Positions 49,050 to 63,554 of a stretch of DNA of 64,000 nt are shown in pieces (the first letter of the stretch is position 1; every line of letters starts with the position of its first letter). This DNA comes from Lactarius indigo. Taxonomy: Eukaryota > Basidiomycota > Agaricomycetes > Russulales > Russulaceae. The notes beneath the pieces were generated by a model, which searched no databases, was not told the DNA's origin, and saw nothing but the letters and a program-made list of their open reading frames with translations. A program made the translations under genes and the position numbers. The stretch is taken from positions 682,001 through 746,000 of the forward strand of contig JAFKAC010000006.1 of the NCBI GenBank assembly GCA_025766275.1. Reading direction: 5' to 3'.

Positions 49050-51242
49050 CTATGACTTCCTCCTAATAAACAACAGGCCCCTTCTCTGGGGCTTTTCTTC
49101 AGTCTCGATGAACGACGCCTTGAAGTCTGGTTCCGACTTTCCCGCCACACGCAGATGACCAGCAGGGGTCCCAGGCCGCTCCGACGGTCTCTGCACCTTC
49201 GACCAAATCTGCCAGCGAAATGACACAGGTGGCGCGGTTTTGACAGCACGTGGGTCCGCCGGCACCGGCACAGCCACGCCGTTGGTGTTGGACGCCTTCC
49301 GGGTGAGGGAGAGGCTCCTCAGCGGCTTCCTGAACATTGTGGTGCTGCCTCCTCCTTCCTCATCCACACCACCAGTGGTGAGAATGCGCAGGCTGTTTTT
49401 CCGCCGCTGCCACGCCACAGGCGGGCGGCTTCTCTCTTGAGTACGAGGCGTGGGCGTAGGTGCAAGAGGCGCGGGTCGCGGTGCTTCGAAGGCACCGTTG
49501 TCGACCGTCGAGAGTCCGATGCCGAGGGAGGAGGCGGAAGGAGGACCGATGTAGAGTGACTGTCCTCGAAGCAAGTCGGGCGACGACGACCCCCCCGGCC
49601 GACGCACATACGACGACTCACGCGAAGGGTAGCACGACTCATCCCCGCCAGAACGAGACGGCGCATGAGGACGTGGCGGGGCTGGCCTCAGCGAACTCTG
49701 AGAAGAGTCACTTTGGGGACTAGGGAAAGTGCTCTCGGTCTCGGGTGAGGAAATGAGGCGGTCGTCGGTGTCAGAGTCTCGCCCGGTAGGGGACCCCCTG
49801 GGTTGGGCGATGGCGTCGCCCGGACCACATAACGAAGGATCATAATCATGGTCCGAAAAAAGGGGTGTGCGCGGTACGTCTGGATGGTGGTACGCTCTGT
49901 CGTCTAAGGTCCGATATCGACTCTCTTGACGGAGGGGCGATAGTGATGGAGTAGGGGATGCGGCTGCAGAAGACGCACGCAGCCGTCGAGAAGTGGACGA
50001 GACAGGCCCCACATCCGATTCCGTTGGACGACCGAACCCTTTTCCCAGGACTGGGACGCGTGCGGAGTTGACGTCAGCGGATACAAGGACTCCCCGTTTG
50101 AGGTTTTGGGTATCGCCATTCCGTAAGTGCTGCACTCGCCTGTTGTGGTATGAGTCCCCTCGCCACAGATCGCTGGGCTCTACTGCGCTCCGACTATACG
50201 CATGCCCACCTTCATATTGTGCTATTGGGCCAGTACTGGTGTCCTGGCCGCGACGTGCATGGCCTCCCCCGCTCACATCCACCCGGAAAGCTGCTGCACG
50301 GGCTGGCAGTGCCTGGGTGGGGATACGGCGGCCAGAGGCGAGCTCGGCCGCACTCTGCACCCTGCGCGGGACATGATGCGTCGATGATGTTGGTGATTCC
50401 GCGAGCACAGGATCCGCCCTGTCTCCCTCAAATCGCTTCGGATTGCGAGCGCCAGAAGGACCGGCCATTGCATCCTCCAGTACAACGACAGGGCTTTCAC
50501 CACGCGTCAGGAAGCGCGAGACGTCCGGCAGAGGTGGTATCTCATGGGTTACTTGTTGTGGCTGTGGCGATTCGAGGTCGGAACTGAGGTCGAGGAAGTC
50601 GGGAAGGGTGTCGTGCATCTCCTCTGAGTGGGAATATTCAGCACCTGTTGGGCTGGAAACATTGGGAAGTCTGGCCAGTGAAATACCGCGATGGTGGAGA
50701 TCAGCACCGGCATTAATCCTGATCGAGACTTTGGATGCGGACCTTGAAGGGTCACCATGCAAGTCAAGGAAAGTGTCACCTTCCGCAAGTGGCGGGGCGT
50801 TGTCAGGAGCAACGCGCTCACTCTCCACACGAGTTACACTGAGCGCGCTTAACGGGTCCTCCTGCTCAGACCTACTATCCGGAGACCCCACAGTCCCTAA
50901 AATCCAACCTAGATAAGGATGACAGTGTGCATGGAAACCGGGGCAGACGTTACCCCTCAAATCGCTATGCCCGTGGGAGCTTGAGTGGTATTGAACAGAG
51001 TCACCATATTCTGCTAGATCACTTGCGGCATCATCGCATAAGCTACCGGGATCATGCGAAAAATGCTGGTCCAAATGGGGGAAGGTGGAGAAGTCGCGAG
51101 CGTCTAAGGGAACATCGTCTGCGCGCCGGGTGAAGAATTGCCGGAATGCCAAGAGCTCGTCTGAAGACAAGAACTTGCCGCCATGTGGTCGTGAGGCATC
51201 CAACAAGCGAGAGTCACAAACGGAAACAAAACGAGAAGGCAT
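49050..51242 (-). CDS. Intrinsically disordered Ser/Pro/Arg-rich protein, function unknown
   Basis: Single uninterrupted frame of 730 codons, unusual in this intron-rich window. Start MPSRFVSVCDSRLLD at 51242. Composition is Ser, Pro, Arg, Asp and Gly rich with no recognisable domain. Acidic/serine stretches (HSEEMHDTLPDFLDLSSDLE), basic patches (RKPLRSLSLTRKASN) and a basic end (RRGLLFIRRKS) suggest phosphorylation and interaction motifs. One hydrophobic-looking stretch (HCHPYLGWILGTVG) is too short for a helix. No orthologue is recognised. Confidence 0.65.
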   Translation of the reverse strand: MPSRFVSVCDSRLLDASRPHGGKFLSSDELLAFRQFFTRRADDVPLDARDFSTFPHLDQHFSHDPGSLCDDAASDLAEYGDSVQYHSSSHGHSDLRGNVCPGFHAHCHPYLGWILGTVGSPDSRSEQEDPLSALSVTRVESERVAPDNAPPLAEGDTFLDLHGDPSRSASKVSIRINAGADLHHRGISLARLPNVSSPTGAEYSHSEEMHDTLPDFLDLSSDLESPQPQQVTHEIPPLPDVSRFLTRGESPVVVLEDAMAGPSGARNPKRFEGDRADPVLAESPTSSTHHVPRRVQSAAELASGRRIPTQALPARAAAFRVDVSGGGHARRGQDTSTGPIAQYEGGHAYSRSAVEPSDLWRGDSYHNRRVQHLRNGDTQNLKRGVLVSADVNSARVPVLGKGFGRPTESDVGPVSSTSRRLRASSAAASPTPSLSPLRQESRYRTLDDRAYHHPDVPRTPLFSDHDYDPSLCGPGDAIAQPRGSPTGRDSDTDDRLISSPETESTFPSPQSDSSQSSLRPAPPRPHAPSRSGGDESCYPSRESSYVRRPGGSSSPDLLRGQSLYIGPPSASSLGIGLSTVDNGAFEAPRPAPLAPTPTPRTQERSRPPVAWQRRKNSLRILTTGGVDEEGGGSTTMFRKPLRSLSLTRKASNTNGVAVPVPADPRAVKTAPPVSFRWQIWSKVQRPSERPGTPAGHLRVAGKSEPDFKASFIETEEKPQRRGLLFIRRKS

Positions 51243-51514
51243 TTCCCTCTACCCAGAGTATGCTGCCGTTAGCTGGTACGCCGGTCAGCGCGCGAGCTAA
51301 TCAGTGGCAGAAAAGCGCTTAAGGAAGCTGATAGTAATGGAACAGTGAAGTTTTTTTTAATAAAAAAAAGAGGGACAGTAGGGGGCGAGGCAATCTAGTC
51401 AGGTTGGGTGAAGACCCAAAGGATGGTAGCTCACTGGAATCGGAGAGTTCACTCGTTCTTCCAGTGACGATGCCGAACCGCTTCACGCGGGGAGTCTAGT
51501 GTTGGTGAGGGAGC

Positions 51515-51976
51515 TCAGTACGCGTCGCGAGCTGTCAGTAGCTGCAAACGAGTCGTAGCCTCTCGCGAAAACGAAGTCACAGGTTCGAAACTGCTAAGTG
51601 GACCAGCCAGTGGTGGAGGAGAAATACTGTTCTGAAAGGTAAGAATCTCAAAGTCTGATGGGTGGGGGAGTACTTGCCTGCTGCCGCTGCTCACTGGTAG
51701 ATTCGGACGGAGTGGCAGGAGAAAGAAGATGTCCTGTGGACGCCTAAGGGCGGTCATTTTAGTCGTGTGGGGACTGTGGTCAAACGCTCCATAACTGGCT
51801 GACTGCAATTGGGCGTAGAGTAGATCCAAATCAAGGCCTGATGTGCCTGTCAAAGGTACCTGCGTAAGCTTTGGGAAGCGCGGAGAAACAGACTTGTTCT
51901 CTTCTTCGGCCATGCCCTGGGTACCTTCGCTGCTGAAGCGATGTCGATCACAGGAGAGACGGCCGCCTTCGCTCAA
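51515..51976 (-). CDS. Possible small gene or exon, unknown
   Basis: Open frame with the first good ATG at 51913 (MAEEENKSVSPRFPK) reading LTQVPLTGTSGLDLDLLYAQ and ending LQLLTARDAY. The frame is open upstream to an acceptor-like TTAG near 52007, so more 5' exons may exist. Codon use looks coding-like but no family is recognised. It could be a spurious frame. Confidence 0.35.
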   Translation of the reverse strand: MSEGGRLSCDRHRFSSEGTQGMAEEENKSVSPRFPKLTQVPLTGTSGLDLDLLYAQLQSASYGAFDHSPHTTKMTALRRPQDIFFLLPLRPNLPVSSGSRQVLPHPSDFEILTFQNSISPPPLAGPLSSFEPVTSFSREATTRLQLLTARDAY

Positions 51977-53002
51977 GATGCCCTCCTCGTCTTCCCAGTA
52001 GAAACTCTAATAGGTGAAGCGAACTTGAACTACCGCCAGGAACGTAAGAGAAATCGCGGAAGTTCGCACACACATGAATCTTCTGGAATAGATCCATCAG
52101 ACCTGGGTAAAGAGAACCGCCGTCAGACCAGTTGCCACCAAATGGTTTGATAAAGAGGACTCATGGTAATGGATGTTGCATCCTAGTTCTCACACCCCGT
52201 GGTGTCGCGGATTGCAAGGTGTGCACAGGAAAGAAGGGCCTGCGACACTGAAAATAACTACAGTACTGCATGGGAAAGAATTCAAGAACGAAGGCAGAAG
52301 AATGGATGGGTAGTTACCGTGACAAGATCAACACCTGGACGCAAGGGGTTCTGCAGACACACAGCTTTGTCGCAAAAACTTGAATTGGGTAGGTTGACTC
52401 GGAAGTGGGTCGACTGTGGATGAATGAATACCCCACACACCCTGTGCATCTCTGGAGACGACCATACAGTACCCATGACCCGAAGTCCAAAAAGCCGACG
52501 ATCGCAATTCCGCCCTAAAATCAAAGGGTCTGTGGGGAGAAAAGACGGCTTCTTGGCATTGGGAATGCCGCAATTTCTTTTACTGCATCATCGTCTAAGT
52601 ACACATGGGGAACGCAGCAACACATGGAGATGGGTTTGATTCAGCTTCACTGACGTTACTGTAGCACTGCATTTCAACAGTGTCGGCCGCCGGTTGTAAC
52701 AACGCGCGACGGGTCCTGTCGTTTCAGGCAAGTAATACAATACTATACTTCGGCAGCTAAAAAGTTTACGCTTGATCCAACCGGCGACCACCTGGTACCA
52801 GCGTTCCTAATTTCAAACGCTGACAAGCGCAACCCTGTTCGGTGAACTCTCGTTTACGTGAGTCTGATTGACTGTGGCTGGGCCTAGAATTTATGGGGAT
52901 AGCCAGCTCAATTCTTTGATATACAGGATAGGATGCCGTCGGCCACGCAACGGCGTACGGGGTAACAAGATCATTACAGTAACTACTGTACTGCACTGTG
53001 CA
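51977..53002. other. Intergenic gap
   Basis: About 1 kb without a gene I can support, apart from possible upstream exons of the small frame at 51515-51976. No repeat is noted. Confidence 0.35.
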
Positions 53003-54935
53003 TTAGGCGAGAGAGCCCTACAGGGATCACGGATAAGCGCGAGGATGGTGGACAGAGCCCTGAAAGCTCACCATAGGGTCCCAAGGTGGCAGGACGACCC
53101 TGTCGCCACTCTCAAATACCTTCACAAGATCCTTGGGGGCCAGAGTCTTGGGCACCACCACTTGGTATACAAACCTTAAAAAAGACGTTCAGAATATAAC
53201 GAAAGTGAGAAGTCAGAAGAGAGACACACTCATCGAACCACCGATCGGTCATGACAAAGAAGCCCTTCTCTCCGCTATTCTCGCCCCATGAATTCTCGAC
53301 CTTATAACGTAGAGGTTTTCCAGTCTGGGGGTCAAGATGCACCCCAGAGATGACCATTGCATGGGTCATCGAAGACTCATTGGTGCGCAAACGATCGGCT
53401 TTTGAAAGCGAAAGCGAGATGTCGAAAGCATTCTTAAAAAAGAAAAGAAAAGATTTGCTTCCAGAACGACAGCCAGGATCAAGTTGGCTCACCTCATACT
53501 CAAACAGTTCCGTGTCCATGATGCCAGAACTGCTTTCCGAAAATTGACCAACGTCACAGCCGAAGAAGACCGGTTGACCAGCCTTAAGCGTCTGGTAGAA
53601 AAAGAATCAGACCTCTGGTGGTAGCGATGCAACAGTGGTGCATGATTCTACCTTCACTATAGCACCCTTCAAATTCTCGATTTCTGTGTTTACGTCTATA
53701 CAATCGTTAGCCGGGATGCCGATTGACAAATAGGTTGACGAACAAAGGACGGGTCTTCCACCCCAAATATTGCCGAGTTTATCAACCGTGTAAAGCTTCG
53801 AGTAAGGGTTACGGGGATCATTAATCAAAGAGAACGAGTCGGAGGCGGGGTATTGCTTGTTTGTGAAGGACTAGACGGAAAAACAATAAGTCGAATGCTT
53901 GGATATAAGAACGTGTTCAACATACGTCATAAAATTGCTTCGCTGTTCCCTCCCATCGTCCGGCCTTCCCATCTTTGTCATAGTAGTCCCACACAAACTT
54001 ATCCTTTGGTTGAGGGGGTGCACCTAGTGTCGCGCTCATCACACTGTAGACTTCTCCTAAAAGCTCTTCTTTCTTAGAACGAAGCGTAGCGATGATGTCA
54101 CTCTCGGAGAGCCCTGCTCCGCGTAACGACGACGCAAGATTACGCAAGACGAGAGCATGCTCGCGGAGCTTGGTCTTGAGAAGTTTGTTCAATGGACCGG
54201 ATAGAGACGAGTGGGTAGATTCGGGGTAAAAGGTCTGTGGTACCACGCCATAGTTCTGCCAAAGACCTCTGTACACGTGATCTTCGGACGATAGGATAAT
54301 GCGTTACCTCAAGCAAGTTAACAACCATGTCCCACTGACCACCATCACTGATGAGGTCACTTGATAGGTGGTTAATGAGGCGATCGTCGAGTAGCCGGTC
54401 AGCTTCCTGAATTGAGAGTTCAAGATAATAGTTAGCCTTGTTGAGCTTGTCCCAGAAAAACAGGTACGACTATAGCGTTGTTAGTAGTGTGAAGGCGGCA
54501 CTGTCTATGTAACATGCACACCTGAGATAGCTGGAACTCCTTTAAATTGAGCTTCTTCATGATCTCAAATCGCAAGATATTGGTCGTGGCAAAAAGCCAG
54601 CAGCGACCGCTACTCTTCTGATCGGTGATGGGGCCGGTCTTAAAGTCGAGCTCGGTGTTAAAGACATGTACATCCGCGACGTGTGCCTGACGGCGAACGA
54701 GGGCGCTGCTGAGGTTGGAGTGGGAGAGGATTGCACGCGCGAGGCGCGTCTTTGCGGAAGCGGCGGCGGCGGCCTCCCAATTGGAAACGCTTTCCAAAGA
54801 TAGCGATCCGTCAGCGGAAACAGGAGCGGGAGCCTTGGCGGGGACACAAGATGTTGAAACCGGAAAGAGCTCGCCTCGTTTTTCGTCGATGTCCATCTTA
54901 ACAGGCTGAAGTGGTTTCGATGGTGTGGAACCCAT
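53003..54935 (-). CDS. Bleomycin hydrolase (C1B cysteine aminopeptidase)
   Basis: Cytosolic papain-fold aminopeptidase. The preferred start MGSTPSKPLQPVK is at 54935 (ATG 54953 is in frame upstream); Gly2 makes N-myristoylation possible. The catalytic Cys is in DQKSSGRCWLFATTNILRFE. Further blocks are LNLKEFQLSQSYLFFWDKL, ISDGGQWDMVVNLLE, KFVWDYYDKDGK, VFFGCDVGQF and MDTELFEYE. The catalytic His is in SSMTHAMVISGVHLD and the Asn in YKVENSWGENSGEKGFFV. It ends VVLPPWDPM joined by a last intron to a five-codon exon GSLA-stop at 53003. Length and catalytic triad are normal. At least seven introns are present. Confidence 0.93.
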
Positions 54936-56448
54936 GGTAGTGTGAGTTGGCATAAAGAATGAACTGTCCTATCGGTGCACACCAAATCCTTTTTCAAATT
55001 CATTCCATCAGCTAATTAGGTAATCACCGCTTCCATGGCTGAGTGCACCGCATTAGGATAGCCCAGATTTGGACTTGAGGGCAACCGAGGTGTAACGTCA
55101 CGGCGTAACTTGAGCCCCCACCAGAGTTTGGAGAGCGTCTGGTACACCGAATCGCTACGGGAAGGTGTCCATGTCTCCTCAAAGCATCTCTGGTCCCGCG
55201 CATGGGTGCAGCCAACATGGCAGCCAACATGCGTCCACGTGGAATTGAGCGGACCCGTGAGATAAGGCCTCACTGACACTCGAACTCGGATCTCCTTATG
55301 GCTTGGGTTTGGACAGAAGACACTCGCCGCCCTATGATAGCTCAGATATTTTTGATTTCGCGCATGGATACAGACACGTGGAACCAAGCGGGGCCGAGAG
55401 ATAAGGTCGCGCTGACACTCGGACTTGGACCACTAATGACTTGGCCCGGGCAAAAACACTCACCGCCCTATGATCGTCCGGACATTCGCGACCCTAGCTG
55501 AGCCTTTTCTCAGAAGTCGGCCAATGGTTACCCTTTGATTCGGTAGGTGAGTAAAGTGGGCGTGCCTAGGTGCATGGGCCATTGCGCGGATCCTTTTCAG
55601 TTGCTGCACCGGGTCCGAAATCGAACGTATCTCTCGCATCAGACAAGTATCGTGTGTGTCAGGAGTGCCGAACGGTTACCATAATTCTGGTCGACCGCGT
55701 AAGTACTGTATTCAAAAGAAGTGAGAGGTCCTGAACTGAGTATTCCGTGGGGAGTGCACCAGGCACATCCACCTTGCTCTAGTCAACAACGTGTGAGCGA
55801 CATGTCCCACCTGGTCTAACCCATTTTCACATCTTTCCGACTGGGTGCTTTGCTCGAGCAATCGCTTTTGATTTTAGCGGCTTGTTTTTGGTATTATCTC
55901 AGTCTGCGTCCGAATAGCAACTCTAAGTGACATCTCAGCGACTACGGTGTATGGTACACAAATCATTTCCCGCTTGCGGCGCGTGAGGCGGGATTGACAT
56001 TTTCTCGTAACCGATGGGTAGATGGTGCTTATTGTCGGGGTCATTGTCGATTACCCGATTACCGCCAAGCTGCAGCCATCCGGCTCCATGCTCAGGCTTC
56101 CTCCAAGTCCACTGCTTCGGGCACTTCATGCACTTTCTCATGCCATATACGTCTTGGTAGCCGTACTCCCATGTACGTCTACATTCTCGTGCACCGAAAT
56201 CGTGGCACATGTTAGTCGATTTCCCTTCTACACGGAAAGAGCCCTTTCACAGTCCATTCAACTAGAGTTTGGTCTCCGTGCCCGCCGTGGATTTTCGGGA
56301 GCGAGTTCTCGCGTTGTGTGGGATATCTGCGACGACACCAGCGTTTCCTCCTGGTTTGTTGTAAGGCCAGCTTTCCTATTGGTCTCGAATACGTATCCTC
56401 TTACCTTCCGTGCCTTACCGCCATAGCTCCGTGTCGCCATCGCTGTGC
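54936..56448. other. Long intergenic region upstream of the first peroxidase
   Basis: About 1.5 kb between bleomycin hydrolase and the peroxidase promoter. It contains a decayed tandem repeat (55196-55480). An open frame on the minus strand (55935-56210) with a C-x2-C pair is not convincing as a gene. Confidence 0.35.
55196..55480 (+). repeat. Decayed tandem duplication, about 140-bp period
   Basis: 55236-55342 and 55375-55480 share the order of cacgtggaa, gagataagg, ctgacactcg, acttgg or tggctt, and cgccctatgat. The preceding cgcgcatggrtrcag motif recurs as well. Divergence is high, so the duplication is old. No coding potential is seen. Confidence 0.5.
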
Positions 56449-56456
56449 TATAAAAA
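56449..56456 (+). promoter_or_regulatory. TATA box of the first peroxidase
   Basis: TATAAAAA lies 82 bp before the ATG, giving an expected start site near 56480 and a leader of about 55 nt. Confidence 0.6.
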
Positions 56457-56537
56457 GCCCCCCGTTTGTGTCTACATTCTGCAGGACTTCCGGGTAATCT
56501 CCTGAGGCTGTTCTACTCATTCTCTGGGTTGCGAACG

Positions 56538-57983
<1,446 letters not shown>

Positions 57984-60197
57984 ACACGGCCGTGCCGTCA
58001 GCTTTGCTCATGTGTAAGTCAACTACATTTATCCCCAGACCAGAAATAACACGATATTATTATCAGCAGCACAAACTAATAAATTTTCAGAGCCCAGCTT
58101 TTCTCAAATTTGGTTCGATTCCGTAATCGTAGACAGGCAAGTAGACGGATATGTCGCAAGCACGTCGTATATCGTCGAAATCTTCTGTGTATGTGAAATG
58201 AAAGGAAACTTGTACTCCTGTAGAATTGGAAACAGAGACTTTTTGAAGTCCGAAAAACTTCCCGTCTTGCGTGCAATTGTTCAGCATACAGTCGACCGTC
58301 CTCGGGTCCTCGGTCATGGTGATAGGGTCATCTAGAAGGGACTCTCGGGAACATAGTAGTTAACGACGTAAATACCTGATACATCCTGGATGCATCTGTC
58401 AAATGTCTAGTAACCCATGGCCCTGATTATGGCTCTCTGGGCACATCGAAAAGGAGATGCGCGGCATGCATCTCATCGACCACTCTTGGACCATAACGTC
58501 GGCTCCACTTCTAGTCGTTGGCTATGAGCGTATTGGGACTCACTCAACCCGCTGTTCGTCCCTGGTTCTCAGAGGCGGGGTTCTAGTTCCACGCTCTCGT
58601 GTGAATATTGCGGGCGTGGCTAAGTTTACCTGAGGCCGCACCTTCCCGTGTTACACTGAAACTACGTGCTCGGGCTCCTCGGAGGGGCGAGAAACATCAT
58701 TTCTGACTCTGGTACCCATAGAGCGTCACTTCCGTCCAATCATCATGCGTACATTGGAGAGCTATCTGTGTGTGCAGACTCTTGGAAGCTTCTCTATTCA
58801 TAGAAAAAACCAAAGCGTGGATCTTATATTCTGACACCGGTTCCGCCTTGAACTCGAGTTCTCACGTTGGTTCTCATTGGCATGTGCAGGAAGCGGTACC
58901 GTGAAGACTCGGAGTTAATACTGCCCGGTCCGACATCGACCCGGTAACTACCGGTAGACACATAGATACCCGGCTATTCGGTGGCGTAATGCCCTTACTT
59001 CATACTTGTGGCGTCTACTACTAATCCCGGCGGCTTGAATTTAGATCAAACCAAACTCGAAAAAACTCGACGTGCGGCGAGGAACACCAGATGAGGTGAC
59101 GGCGTCTCAAACCCATAGATATGCCGATTTGTCTTTTTCCCTTCTCTTTGCAGAGATATCGAACCGTGCTCCGAGTCAGAGCTTTACTCAGAGGATGACG
59201 GTGTCCTGACCGCGTTTTGCTTTGATTGATGGCATCCGTTACAGGTCTTGACATGAGTCTGGAATGACCTCGCGTAGGTTGATGCAATGCCCTGTAAGGT
59301 ACGAGGGCCGAAATCAAGGAACCGTCCAAGCCTGCCCCAAACCGTGCTTCGGACTACCGAAATGCGGAAACCCTGCCAGGACCTGCTTCAAAGTTCTCTT
59401 TTTGCATTGGCTACCAGAGTTCTGGGTCTGTGCTAGCCCCCGAACGTACAGTCGACGTTCCGAGGACCTCTCCTCCACACAACCGTCCATCAAACCCACT
59501 ATACTGATTCCATGTGGTGCAACCACAGCCAGACCGTGACGAGCGCGTGGCTCATGTGACCGCCCAAAGAGAAGTCCGCCGAATACATGGTAACAGGGCG
59601 CCGCAGTGGTCTCCCACATATTCACCCTTTCATTCCCACTTCATCGTTACTTTCTAACTCCCTTATAAAGAAGACGTCGCTCAGGGAAAGGCCGGCCATA
59701 TTATCAAGAAATATGTTTTGAACACAATCTGAATTTGCTTGCAGTCATTTGGATTGGCCAAATATTAGTGCTCTACTCTTTGCTGCGCGCGCTCTGCGCC
59801 AGGATATTAAGTGGCAAAGGGCCCGGTACCGTTGCCACTTAGTACACAGCTATACAGTCACTCTGATGCCAACGCTTCTGGTATTCTGAGGAAATCCTCT
59901 TCCAATTTATTCTCCAACTTTACAAATGAGGATAAACTCCCATGGATATCGACGATCTGGTGCACGACCTTTTGGGCTTCACATGCTCCCTTTCCCCATT
60001 TGCGTGAAAGGAGCGCATTTGCGGTCCTCTCCTCAACGAGCTGATATCCCATCACCTCCTCGCGGCTGTCCGGGTACTGTGGGAGCCCCCAGAAATGCCG
60101 TTGAATCATCGTAAGGGTGACTCTCCCATTGGCCTGAAGACTTGACAACCTGTCCACCTGCTGTTCGCCCTGCTGACTCTGTACTGTCCCCGCTGCT
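57984..60197. other. Intergenic region between the two peroxidases
   Basis: 2.2 kb. A minus-strand 77-codon frame at 58087-58317 (MTEDPRTVDCMLNNC) is coding-like but unrecognised. The motif TGCGCGC near 59785, about 500 bp before the next ATG, fits the metal-response consensus TGCRCNC. Nothing else can be supported. Confidence 0.35.
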
Positions 60198-60206
60198 GCA
60201 TAAAAG
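60198..60206 (+). promoter_or_regulatory. TATA-like box of the second peroxidase
   Basis: CATAAAAGG lies 79 bp before the ATG at 60285, the same spacing as in the first peroxidase. Confidence 0.5.
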
Positions 60207-60284
60207 GGCCCCAGGTATGCTTGTAGTCTGCAGCACTGAACTCCCAGTTCTACATCCAATACACCTCTACACTCTATACCGCGT

Positions 60285-61800
<1,516 letters not shown>

Positions 61801-63554
61801 GTGAACTTAACTGACTTCAAGGTCACGATAACTCACCGTCATACATAGCCCCCCTTAAGTGTACCTGTTTGGAAACCGGCTTTTCATCAAGTATGGGGAT
61901 TGAAATTATTTACGCGTGATCGTGTGTGTATACAGACAGATGGCGTCGTTATAAAGTATATTTTCTACTGAAAGTGGTCCAGAAGTTGCGATGGGACAGT
62001 GGGCTTCGCGTTCGTCAGACTGAATAACTTGCCGCGTCGATATGCTCGAGGACAGCCGATCACGTCGACAATACGCCCTTCTGGAATGAACTCAAAGACT
62101 ATATGTACAAATACAAACCAACCAACCCGAATAACCCAGGTGCTATATGGGATGCAAACACCGGGCGGTAGACACCATGAAAGTGTAGTGATTCCCTCAA
62201 CACGCACATTACAGCAAAATCCACTACGATAGGCTCTTTGTCCAGATTAGGGTAACAAGCTGAGGCTGAACATGACATTATTTTGTTGCCAAGTTCGCAC
62301 GCAACAAAAGGGATAATTATTTTATAACTACCAATCCCGAGAATTTCAAACCGTACTTAACTGTTAACTCCGTTATATGTGTTCCCTCGTAATGGATTAA
62401 AAATAATTATTGAGAAGAGTAAGTTAGAAACGGGAGCGAGCTATGCAAGGGCTGACTGGATGGAATGTTGTCAATTAAATGATGCTCAGATTTACAAGCA
62501 ACACCATCAAACTCAACTCATGCTCGCCAACTGGGGGACGATTTGCACTCAAAGTTCAGACGGTGGTTTACTAAGTTAGGGCGAGGGAAATGAAGCGCTT
62601 TGCTGGTCACCAATGACGGTGAAACCATGCCAACTCGAATTGGTACCCTTGAATTATGGTTTGTGTTGTGACTGTAGCGTGGGTGTTGAATCTTGGAAAC
62701 CATTATCTTCCATGTCTGGCTCCTTGTTATCGCTTGGCAGCTCAAGGACAAACGCGCCTTGGTCATCGGAGGTGGAGAATTCGCATCCAGTCGAATCCAG
62801 TATGCCAACTCCATGCTGCTGGTGCCGTATTCACAGCCATTTCATTTCCACAAGGCCTAGGGTTTATACTATTTAAGATGTGGGATCAAGGTACGGCGCC
62901 TAGGACGGGTTTGAGTGTCGTTGCTGTTGGTAGACTTCATAGGAAGAGGATCGGAGTCGTTGAATCTCGAGCTGCTGGCAGGACGTGGGGAAACAGGGAC
63001 AGTGTTGCAGGCAGTGTTGTACGGGTCGGCCTGACTCAGAGTCAAATGGGTCACAGGGTCAGTCCGGGTCAGATGAGGAACAGTCCATTTTTAGAATCAC
63101 ATCGTCTGTCAGTCATTACGGCTTATGCCGATGGGCCAATGGCCCGCCCAACCCGGAGTTGCAATAAAAAAAGGAAACCGGCGTGTGGGAAAAACCACGT
63201 GAGGAGTAATGATGACCTCTCTGAAATTGTGGTGGTGACGATATGATTGATCAGTGGACGTGTTTCGATTATTTCAATCTTCATATGTCACAAGATGAAA
63301 TCAAATAGAGATATGGTGGTGAGCAATCTTACATGCAAAAATAAACTTTACCCAGGGAATATAACCTTTAAGACGAGGTACTGTCATCAATACTGTTGTG
63401 TCAATTGGAGGGCCCATGTCACAGAAAGAACGCCACGGGCTCACCAATACTGTACATTACATATCGTGTGGTTACGATACGTGATGTACAATATTGTGGA
63501 GGGGAATGTATGGAATCTAGTGTGTATTTTCTGCCGACCTAGAGTCTGGGCTTG
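61801..63554. other. Intergenic region
   Basis: 1.75 kb after the second peroxidase. It is partly AT-rich (62260-62560). I see no exon chain, repeat or RNA gene. Confidence 0.35.

Noticed and set aside
55935..56210. Minus-strand frame with a C-x2-C pair
   Set aside because: Lies in the promoter region of the first peroxidase, no second metal-binding pair, no family recognised.
58087..58317. 77-codon minus-strand frame starting MTEDPRTVDC
   Set aside because: Coding-like composition but isolated and unrecognised; noted in the intergenic entry instead of called as a gene.
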